Positions 56,704-64,000 of a DNA stretch of 64,000 nucleotides are shown one piece after another. A model generated the notes under the pieces. It did no database searches. It was given only the letters and a program-made list of their open reading frames with translations, and had not been told where the DNA came from. This DNA comes from Verrucomicrobiales bacterium. GTDB taxonomy: Bacteria; Verrucomicrobiota; Verrucomicrobiia; Verrucomicrobiales; DEV007. Location of the stretch: the NCBI GenBank assembly GCA_029212615.1, contig JARGPJ010000005.1, positions 248,001 to 312,000 of the forward strand. Direction: 5' to 3'. Both the position numbers and the translations under genes were made by a program. The stretch's first letter is position 1; each line of letters starts with the position of its first letter.

Positions 56704-57666
56704 CTACTCTGCTGCCGGCTGCCCTTTGGGAACGGACATGGCAGGGCGTACCGCATACTGACGGAACTGATCCGGCATCGAATCCCTGCCGAAACGCAGG
56801 CCGAAAAGGTAGGCAAGACTTTGCATCTCCGCGGCAACTTTACCGTTCGCCTTTTCGAGATTCGGATCGTTTGAGAGGATCAACATCGATTGGCCCATCG
56901 CCAATTTTGACAGGATCAGGTCGTTTCCATAGGCAAGGGTGAACACCCGGTAGTAGTCATCGAGAGCCTTTGATTTCTCCCCCGCCTCATCGAAAACTTT
57001 GGCCCTTAGAAAAGACAACTGCGCAAGGTGAGCAAGAGGCATCTTCACGAAATTCGGCGTCGCAAGGAGTTTGGCGTCCCCCGTGACAGGGGCTTCATAC
57101 GAAGCGAGTGCTGACTTCAGCCCCTCAAAGTCTCCTTCGCCAAGGAGTCCCCACAACTTCATGAACTCGAAATCTTTCCGGTAGGTCTCACCAAGCTTGG
57201 TATTGATTGTCTTTGCGGCCGGTGAATTCACGACCTTGGCAAGCAATGCAAACCGACCGGAACGACGCAAACACTCCGCCTGATAGAAGAGAGCTTCGGA
57301 CGCAAAATTCTGTGGAACGGAAAGGATGATGCCATACTCGCGGGCAACCTCGCCGAAAGCAGAAGCAGCTTCCGTGTAGTCCCCCTTCGAGAAGAGAGCT
57401 CTGGCATCAGCAAGAGCGCTCGCGCGCTCATCAAAGCGAATCAACTTATCAAGCCCGTCCCCGCGAATGTCACTGTAGGGGATAAGTCGCCCCGCCGAAC
57501 CGGGATTGGTGGCGAAGAAAACCCCTTTGTCATTGGAATTCTGAACGTAACCCTGTGGATTCGCCCCCCCTGCCAGACCAAGAGTGGCCGGCGTTTCTTT
57601 CACCTGAGCCTGAATCTGACCAGAGAGAACGAAGGCGAGGAGAGTATATAAAAGCGTGTTTTTCAT
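56704..57666 (-). CDS. Secreted hypothetical protein with TPR-like helical region
   Basis: 320 aa with signal peptide; ALFSKGDYTEAASAFGEVAREYG resembles TPR; located downstream of the TPR/ExbD/ExbB genes. Confidence 0.75.
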   Translation of the reverse strand: MKNTLLYTLLAFVLSGQIQAQVKETPATLGLAGGANPQGYVQNSNDKGVFFATNPGSAGRLIPYSDIRGDGLDKLIRFDERASALADARALFSKGDYTEAASAFGEVAREYGIILSVPQNFASEALFYQAECLRRSGRFALLAKVVNSPAAKTINTKLGETYRKDFEFMKLWGLLGEGDFEGLKSALASYEAPVTGDAKLLATPNFVKMPLAHLAQLSFLRAKVFDEAGEKSKALDDYYRVFTLAYGNDLILSKLAMGQSMLILSNDPNLEKANGKVAAEMQSLAYLFGLRFGRDSMPDQFRQYAVRPAMSVPKGQPAAE

Positions 57667-57691
57667 CGAAGTATGATTGTTAGCTTTAAAA

Positions 57692-60600
57692 TTAGTTCGG
57701 GTCGGCGAGTCCCAGATCGATCAGAACCTGCTGCTCTTCTTCCGGAGTGATCGCAAGATCAGATTTCATGGTGTCGATATCGCGGCGGAGGCGGCGAAGA
57801 GCGCCAGAGGGCGAGTCCTCGTCCGTCAAATCCTGCCAGGAATACAGATACTTCCGCGAAAGTCGATACAGGGCGAGTTGACGGGCACGTTTGGCGGCAA
57901 TCTCCTCCTCTGTTCCAGCAGGCATGGCCTCGATGTCCTCGATACTATTAGGAATGTAACGCTCCCATGCCTGAGTCACCCAGTCGTAAAACGAGCCGTA
58001 AGCGCCCATCACAGCAACGTAAGCCTGATTGGCTTCCGCAGGCTCCCCCATTTCATCCAGAACGGTTCCCAATAGAAATCCAGCTTCGGCACGCTTTGCC
58101 CGATTCTCTTTGAAATAGTTCTTCTTCTTATTGATCACATCAAGAGCAGTGAACGCATCCCGCCATTCCTTGCTGTTCATGTGAAGCTTCGCAAGGTTGA
58201 GGTAGGCATCAGGGACGAGGCTCGCATCCTTGTATTTGTCGATAACACGCCGGAATCGCTCGCGGGCCGATTGAATTTTTGCCGGATCTGCCGCCCGCAT
58301 TTCAATGATACCCAGTTCCATTTCAGCAGCCCCTTTGAACGGGTCCGCTTCCGGATTTGTTCGTGCCAGGAGTTCATCAAAATAAGGGACACCAAGGAAC
58401 GGATTGTCTGTTCCGGAGAAATACAATCCGATCTGCTGAAGGGCGAACTCTGAAAGCTGGCGAATTTCGAACTTTTTCAGATCATCGAAGACCTGGGCAA
58501 TTTTTCCTTCCACGGCGGCATATTCAGGAGAATCCTTCTCCATTTCTTTCCGACTGCTCTGAAGAACAATGACCTGCTGAATTTTCAACCAGGTCTGCAA
58601 GGCCTGATTTGACGGGTCGACCCCGGGAAAATCGTCGAGCGTCGCAAGTGTTTGATCGAAGCCCCGAATTCTGACGGAAGCCTGAGCGTAGGAACCAATT
58701 GCCTGACGAAGGAGAGTAAGATCCTGCTCTTCGGGCGGTTGATTTCCGAGGAAAAGAATCATCTTTTCAACCTGCGCCAGTCCCTCCTCGCCACGGTCAG
58801 CGGCTTCGAGATGTTCCAGTGAAAACACGGATATCTGAGGCTCCCAGCGAGTCCCCGCGTAATCAGGGAAAAAGGCATCGTATTGAGCCAGGCCTTTCTC
58901 AATCTCACCGTTCGTATAATACTGATCGGCCGACTTCCAGAGACCTTCTGCGGCAATATTCTTATGATAGTCAGCCCGGTCGGGTTCCGAAACCATCGCA
59001 GCCTTTGCAGACTCAATCGCAGCGAGATAGGAATCAAGAGCAGCTTTTTCCCATTCTATCCTCTGCTCTTCCTGCTCCTTACTCTTAAGGGTGCCTGCCT
59101 GAATGAGATAGGAATCCCCTTTGATATTCTGGGTGCGGCCCAAAGCCGGTGAATCAGGCCGGGCTTCTTCGAGTCGCTCCGATGCCGTGATCGCCGCAGA
59201 GTAATCCTCCAAATTGAAACGTGCCACATTGAGGTCAGCGAGAGCCTTATCGAGGTATTCAGCAGAGTCGGGATAAGTATTCAGGAAGTCTTCAAGATAC
59301 TCGGCCGCCTCACGCATTTTTCCAAGCACGAGAGAGTTTGTCCCCCGGAAATACATGACCATTTCCCGGGTTTGCCCCTCAGGATAGGCCTTGATGTATT
59401 CGTTCATCGGCCCGGCAGCCTCTTCATGCATCTGTGTCGTGAAAAGCGCGAGGGCATAGTAGGAGTCAGCAAGTTCACGCTCCGGAGCCCCCGGCTCATA
59501 GCGATCCCGAACGCGTTCGGCAATACTCTTCACCTGATCATAATCTTTGGCCGCGAAAAGCGATTGAAGCATGAAGGAGGAAACATTGTTTCTCAGCGGG
59601 TTATCCTCCGGAACCTCACGATTGAACGTCTGCCCGAAATACTGAGCGGCGCTGTAATCACCGACAATCGAGGACAATCTGGATGCTTCGTGAAGAATTT
59701 CCCCTCTCGCCGCAGCCGGCACATCCGGAAACTGTTCCGCGAGACTCCAGTAAACAACCCGGGCGGCGCGGGGATTCCCCATGCGATCATAACAATTGGC
59801 AACGAGACGAAGCATCTCAGCATCCGGATGAAACTCAGCACTCTCTGCTGCCTGAATTCGATCAATAAGAATTTGATATTGAGACGGCGGGTCCGCCCCC
59901 AGAGGCTGTCTCGCAAGCCCCAGATTTATATCCTTTTTCACGTCCTCAAGGGTAGGTACCATCGCAAATATACGAAGAGCGAGAGGGTAGAGACCTGAAT
60001 TGCTTGCCTGAAATCCGAGGACGCGAAGCTGTCCGTAAAAACCGAAACGATAGCTGTCCAGCGGGGACAAGGTGAGCTTTGCCTCATTCGCATCGAGGAA
60101 TGAATTAGCGGCATCAGAGACCTTCTCCAATGCCACGCCATCGTCACCGGCGGCCTTGGCGTCTTCGACCCAGGCTAGCCCGAGGGCCAGAAGTCCCTGC
60201 ACTAGAAACTGAGACGAAATATTCTTAGACTCCTGATTGTCGAAAAGCTCCTGAATCACTGCAACGCCCTCGGCCTCCCTCCCCAAATTCACCAGAGAAG
60301 TTCCATAACGCAGCTTAAACGTGCCGTAGACCTGATTCATTTCATCAGCGGCCGGATTCGAGGCAATATACTCATCGTAGAGTTTCAAGGCCTCTTCGTG
60401 ATTTCCCAGTTGGGCTTCGCAGAAGCCAAGCTGAAAAGTAGCAAGACTCTTCCGGGCATTCTTTGACTTGATCGGGGTTTCGACGCGCTCGGCGATCTCT
60501 TCTGCTGTCACACAAACGGTGAAAGCAGCCTTGGCGTCTTCCCATCGTTGCTGAGGGAGAAGAGTCAGCCCGTAATCGAAAAAGAATCCTCCTGCTTGAG

Positions 60601-60850
60601 CCCCGTAGTCTTCAAAAAGGTGCTCGGTCCCACCCGCCTCTGAAAACAGCTTATCAAAGGTCTTCGACGCTTCAGCCGGCTGTCCTGACATGTTCTGTTC
60701 AACCGCCTTCTGATAGAGCCCCTCGATACTGTCATCATCCTGAGCCTGTGAGGCATTGGCGAGCATCCCCGTAACGAGGAGCGTGAGGAGGGAGGAAAGC
60801 TTCCTGTTTCGACTTATTTTCATCCTAAAACTATGCATTTCTGCTGACAC
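57692..60850 (-). CDS. Large secreted TPR-repeat protein
   Basis: 1052 aa; many TPR-like units (FQLGFCEAQLGNHEEALKLYDEYIASNPAADEM, DAYLNLAKLHMNSKEWRDAFTALDVINKK). Confidence 0.88.
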   Translation of the reverse strand: MSAEMHSFRMKISRNRKLSSLLTLLVTGMLANASQAQDDDSIEGLYQKAVEQNMSGQPAEASKTFDKLFSEAGGTEHLFEDYGAQAGGFFFDYGLTLLPQQRWEDAKAAFTVCVTAEEIAERVETPIKSKNARKSLATFQLGFCEAQLGNHEEALKLYDEYIASNPAADEMNQVYGTFKLRYGTSLVNLGREAEGVAVIQELFDNQESKNISSQFLVQGLLALGLAWVEDAKAAGDDGVALEKVSDAANSFLDANEAKLTLSPLDSYRFGFYGQLRVLGFQASNSGLYPLALRIFAMVPTLEDVKKDINLGLARQPLGADPPSQYQILIDRIQAAESAEFHPDAEMLRLVANCYDRMGNPRAARVVYWSLAEQFPDVPAAARGEILHEASRLSSIVGDYSAAQYFGQTFNREVPEDNPLRNNVSSFMLQSLFAAKDYDQVKSIAERVRDRYEPGAPERELADSYYALALFTTQMHEEAAGPMNEYIKAYPEGQTREMVMYFRGTNSLVLGKMREAAEYLEDFLNTYPDSAEYLDKALADLNVARFNLEDYSAAITASERLEEARPDSPALGRTQNIKGDSYLIQAGTLKSKEQEEQRIEWEKAALDSYLAAIESAKAAMVSEPDRADYHKNIAAEGLWKSADQYYTNGEIEKGLAQYDAFFPDYAGTRWEPQISVFSLEHLEAADRGEEGLAQVEKMILFLGNQPPEEQDLTLLRQAIGSYAQASVRIRGFDQTLATLDDFPGVDPSNQALQTWLKIQQVIVLQSSRKEMEKDSPEYAAVEGKIAQVFDDLKKFEIRQLSEFALQQIGLYFSGTDNPFLGVPYFDELLARTNPEADPFKGAAEMELGIIEMRAADPAKIQSARERFRRVIDKYKDASLVPDAYLNLAKLHMNSKEWRDAFTALDVINKKKNYFKENRAKRAEAGFLLGTVLDEMGEPAEANQAYVAVMGAYGSFYDWVTQAWERYIPNSIEDIEAMPAGTEEEIAAKRARQLALYRLSRKYLYSWQDLTDEDSPSGALRRLRRDIDTMKSDLAITPEEEQQVLIDLGLADPN

Positions 60851-60967
60851 CGATCTGATGCCGACCGGCGAAGCTTGAAGCCACGACCAAAAGGCGGGGC
60901 TTTCTATTTACTGAAGAGCGGACCGGGCCGCCGTAAGGTTCCTCGAAAGAAATTCTCAACCGGGAGA

Positions 60968-61420
60968 TCATTCCTCTTTGAAACCGGTGATCGTGACGTT
61001 ACGTATATCGACATCCTTGTCCGCAAGCGCGTTCAAAACATCAACGAATCGCTGTCCTTTCGCCGCATCATCCGCGGCAATGATCACCATGGGCTTCGAA
61101 TCGGTAAGGCGGGCACTTTCCGCATAGGTGCGAAGGCGATCCAAAAGAAGCGGCACCTCACGCTTACTGGCATCCGTATCGAGGACCTCTTCATTCAAAA
61201 CAATATGACCGGAGCTGTTCACCTCCACGGTCATCTGGTCAATTTCCACTTCGCTCGGGGCGCTGGACTGGCTGGTCGGCATCGTCATCCCGAGATCCGC
61301 TTCCTTCGGATCGAGAGTCGAAGTCACGAGGAAGTAAATGAGAAGAAGGAAACTGACGTCAATCAACGACGACATGTCCAAAGTTGGATCTTCTTCTTTA
61401 GGAGCTCGTCTGCGTGCCAT
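60968..61420 (-). CDS. Biopolymer transporter ExbD/TolR family protein
   Basis: 150 aa; DPTLDMSSLIDVSFLLLIYFLVTSTL. Confidence 0.93.
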   Translation of the reverse strand: MARRRAPKEEDPTLDMSSLIDVSFLLLIYFLVTSTLDPKEADLGMTMPTSQSSAPSEVEIDQMTVEVNSSGHIVLNEEVLDTDASKREVPLLLDRLRTYAESARLTDSKPMVIIAADDAAKGQRFVDVLNALADKDVDIRNVTITGFKEE

Positions 61421-61443
61421 GAATTGCTTCGATCAAATTTTAC

Positions 61444-61896
61444 TTACTTTTCAACGACGTAGCTGCCGAAAATCACGTCGTTCACCCCGGCATCCCCGGC
61501 CGCCTGAACCACCCGCTTGATGACTCGTGTGTCGACTTCTTCATCGGCACGAAGGTGTAGACGAGTCGTCACTCCCGAATCGTCATTTCGATTCTTAATC
61601 TCATCCACATAGTCAGTAATCGCTTCTGAAGTGGGAAGTTTCATCATTCCCTGACCCCAGATAGTGCCATCTGCAAGAACGTTGACGACGACCCGCCCCG
61701 TCGCATTTTTAGCGACCTGGGCATTAGCTGCCGTCGGAGGATTAACCCGCTTGTCGATCTCAACGATAATGAGATGGGAGCTGACCATAAAGAAAATCAA
61801 CAGCAGGAAAACGAGGTCGATCATGGACGACATATCCATTTCGAGCTGCTCATCATCGAGACTCTCGATTGCTGCTTTGAGTTTTTCTGAAGCCAT
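61444..61896 (-). CDS. Biopolymer transporter ExbD/TolR family protein (second copy)
   Basis: 150 aa; LEMDMSSMIDLVFLLLIFFMVSSHL. Confidence 0.93.
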   Translation of the reverse strand: MASEKLKAAIESLDDEQLEMDMSSMIDLVFLLLIFFMVSSHLIIVEIDKRVNPPTAANAQVAKNATGRVVVNVLADGTIWGQGMMKLPTSEAITDYVDEIKNRNDDSGVTTRLHLRADEEVDTRVIKRVVQAAGDAGVNDVIFGSYVVEK

Positions 61897-61929
61897 CTTC
61901 TTTTCTTTCGGGACCGTCGCGTTTCAGGA

Positions 61930-62784
61930 TCAGCCTTCTGAAATACCTTCAGGAACTTTAGCAAGCTGCTGATCCGCATTCACGGCACCAACCGCGTAAT
62001 CCAGACCTTCAATCGAAATCTCCTGAGCTCCGCTAACCAGCGAGTTGAATTTATTTTTGAAAATGTAGAAACAGAAAATACTCGGAATCGCCACGACCAG
62101 TCCGCCGGCCGTCGTCATCAGGGCGAGTGAGATGTTTCCGGCCAGTTCGCTTGGATCAGCGCCACCACTGAGCCCCATCGTATCGAACGCCAGAATCATA
62201 CCGGCAACAGTACCGAACAGCCCGATCATCGGAGCCGCCTGCGCGATCACTGAAAAATAACCAATCCAGGACATATAGCGGGAATTCTCACGAATCGCGA
62301 AATCAGCGATCGCGTCCTCCACTCTGACACGCCCAAGTGTTTCGGTATCTGTCGCATCTACCAGCGGATAAGAGGTCGCAACCATCCGACCGAGATAGGA
62401 GGGATCCTGCGCCGCGATATCGATTGAACTGCGAACACGGACGTCAGCCATATTTTCGAGAATCTCATCCCTGAGACCAGCGGGAACGAACTTCTTTTTT
62501 GAAAGTTGAAGTGCATTGAAAACGGCAAGCGTGATCATGACAACAGAGAGGACACCAATCGGAGCCATGAACCACCCGGCGTCCAAAATCTTATCCATCA
62601 GGGTTTTTGTTTCCGGAGCGGAATCCCCGGCTTCCTGCGCAAACAGATCAGGTGACGCAAAAGCCACGATGAGAAAAACACCGAAGGTGATGAGACGACG
62701 CTGGGATCGAAGGAGTGACATCGTTTTTGACATAAGATATTCTGTGGGTCTTTGGTAAAATGACAGTCGCTGTTCTTGAGACAT
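61930..62784 (-). CDS. MotA/TolQ/ExbB proton channel family protein
   Basis: AAPMIGLFGTVAGMILAFDTM and SLALMTTAGGLVVAIPSIFCFYIF; true start may be internal at 62733 (MSKTMSLLRSQRR). Confidence 0.93.
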   Translation of the reverse strand: MSQEQRLSFYQRPTEYLMSKTMSLLRSQRRLITFGVFLIVAFASPDLFAQEAGDSAPETKTLMDKILDAGWFMAPIGVLSVVMITLAVFNALQLSKKKFVPAGLRDEILENMADVRVRSSIDIAAQDPSYLGRMVATSYPLVDATDTETLGRVRVEDAIADFAIRENSRYMSWIGYFSVIAQAAPMIGLFGTVAGMILAFDTMGLSGGADPSELAGNISLALMTTAGGLVVAIPSIFCFYIFKNKFNSLVSGAQEISIEGLDYAVGAVNADQQLAKVPEGISEG

Positions 62785-62819
62785 TTGAGAGGTTCTGTAA
62801 AGGAAAAAAGAAAATTCAT

Positions 62820-63566
62820 CTACGCTTTTTCTGCAAGCTCTTGATCACCTGTGATCTCGAGAAATACCTCTTCGAAGGTCATTTCATGCTCATTCTCCGC
62901 CAGTTGCCTGATCTCACTGATTGTTCCCAGCGCTTCGAGTTTTCCGTGATTGATAATTCCGACCCGGTCCGCAAGTTCCTGCGCGACATTAAGGAGGTGA
63001 GTCGAAAGGAAAACGGTGACACCGGCTTCGCTCCTCGCTTTCAGCTCCTCCTTCACGACCAGCGCGTTCTTTGGGTCGAGACCAACCATTGGTTCATCAA
63101 TAATAATAACCTCAGGATCATGGAGCAGGGCCGAGGCGATCGCGAGCCTCTGCTTTGTTCCATGACTGAGATTCTCAATCCGCTGCCGGCCATAGGAAAC
63201 CAATGAAAACTGCTCCATCAGTTCAGGCGTTTTAAGGCGGGCCCTCGCCGGATCAACCTCAAAGAGATCCGCGATGAACCCCATGAATTCGAGCGGAGTC
63301 AGCTTGTCATAAAACTCAGCAACATCGGGAATATAGCCAATGCGGCGCTTCGCCTCCATCGGGTCTTTCTGAATATCAAACCCACAGATTTCAGCACAGC
63401 CTTCCGTCGGTTTCATGAGCCCGGTGAGAAGCTTGATCGTGGTCGTTTTCCCTGCGGCATTGGGCCCCAGAAAGGCGAAGAACTCCCCCCGTTCGATGGT
63501 TAGATCGAGACCATCAAGGGCGAGAAGATCGCCATAACGCATCGAAAGATTTCGAGTTTCAATCAT
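62820..63566 (-). CDS. ABC transporter ATP-binding protein
   Basis: Start taken as ATG at 63566 (MIETRNLSMRYGDLLALDGLDL); Walker A GPNAAGKTTT, LSHGTKQRLAIASALLHDPEVIIIDEPMVGLDP. Confidence 0.93.
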   Translation of the reverse strand: MIETRNLSMRYGDLLALDGLDLTIERGEFFAFLGPNAAGKTTTIKLLTGLMKPTEGCAEICGFDIQKDPMEAKRRIGYIPDVAEFYDKLTPLEFMGFIADLFEVDPARARLKTPELMEQFSLVSYGRQRIENLSHGTKQRLAIASALLHDPEVIIIDEPMVGLDPKNALVVKEELKARSEAGVTVFLSTHLLNVAQELADRVGIINHGKLEALGTISEIRQLAENEHEMTFEEVFLEITGDQELAEKA

Positions 63567-64000
63567 CAGTCTTTGTCTCCTTTTTCTTCGAGTAGGCGTC
63601 AAGCGGCATGAGAATTTCAGAAATAGCCTCAAACCCGAGATCACTCTCAATCCGAAGAGGCTCCCCTACCTCGCTCAGGAAGACCTTCACGCCACTTCCT
63701 CCCTGCTTTCCACTGCTGAGAGTTAACAGGTAGGCCCGGAGATCCCGTCCTCCAAAGTTAAATTCCCCCATCCTCGCTGCGATGTCGAACTTCAAACTCT
63801 CCTGATCAATCTTCTCGAGCCCCAACATTGAAGCCATTGGCAGCATCTGAAGAGCGTTGAATCCAATCGAAGGCTGCGATGAGTCCGTTTTAAAGATCGT
63901 TTCGTCTCCCATCGTGAGTGAAGCTTTCACGACAGGTGGAAGGCCTTCGAAAGCAGCGTGAGCCGTCAAACTCCGGGCGGGCACCCTCACGGAAAATTCA
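63559..64000 (-). CDS. Hypothetical protein, 5' end outside the window
   Basis: Frame stays open past the ORF-track GTG at 63990 to the window edge; 8-bp overlap with the ABC ATPase start suggests coupling. Confidence 0.65.
   Translation of the reverse strand, partial: EFSVRVPARSLTAHAAFEGLPPVVKASLTMGDETIFKTDSSQPSIGFNALQMLPMASMLGLEKIDQESLKFDIAARMGEFNFGGRDLRAYLLTLSSGKQGGSGVKVFLSEVGEPLRIESDLGFEAISEILMPLDAYSKKKETKTDD

Noticed and set aside
1-64000. tRNA, rRNA, transposase, integrase, prophage or CRISPR-Cas content
   Set aside because: None recognised in intergenic sequence or in the ORF translations.

Overview
The window looks like a chromosomal segment of a Gram-negative PVC-group bacterium, most likely Verrucomicrobiota. 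That assignment is inferred from the DUF1549/DUF1553, DUF1501, sulfatase and planctomycete-type cytochrome content; no database search was run. It is almost fully coding and I see no rRNA, tRNA, CRISPR array, prophage or transposase. Core genes include carB, gmhA- and hldE-like genes, an msbA-like exporter, htpG, rsmD-waaA, plsY, gpsA and an ExbB/ExbD cluster. Accessory-type loci include: a large degradative/secreted cluster (DUF1501, PPC-domain protein, DUF1549/DUF1553 cytochrome, and a 2096-aa protein in which I found no cysteine); a convergent pair of WD40 proteins (cytochrome c-WD40-coiled coil, and a WD40 Ser/Thr kinase) with an ECF-type sigma factor; and a small secreted protein with a 69-bp in-frame tandem repeat. 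I read that repeat as a non-canonical RTX-like calcium-binding motif. Other points of interest are a compact predicted three-way-junction element just before a DedA-family gene whose product carries a lipobox, a coupled LMW-PTP/fructosamine-kinase pair, and a 103-bp convergent overlap of two ORFs.
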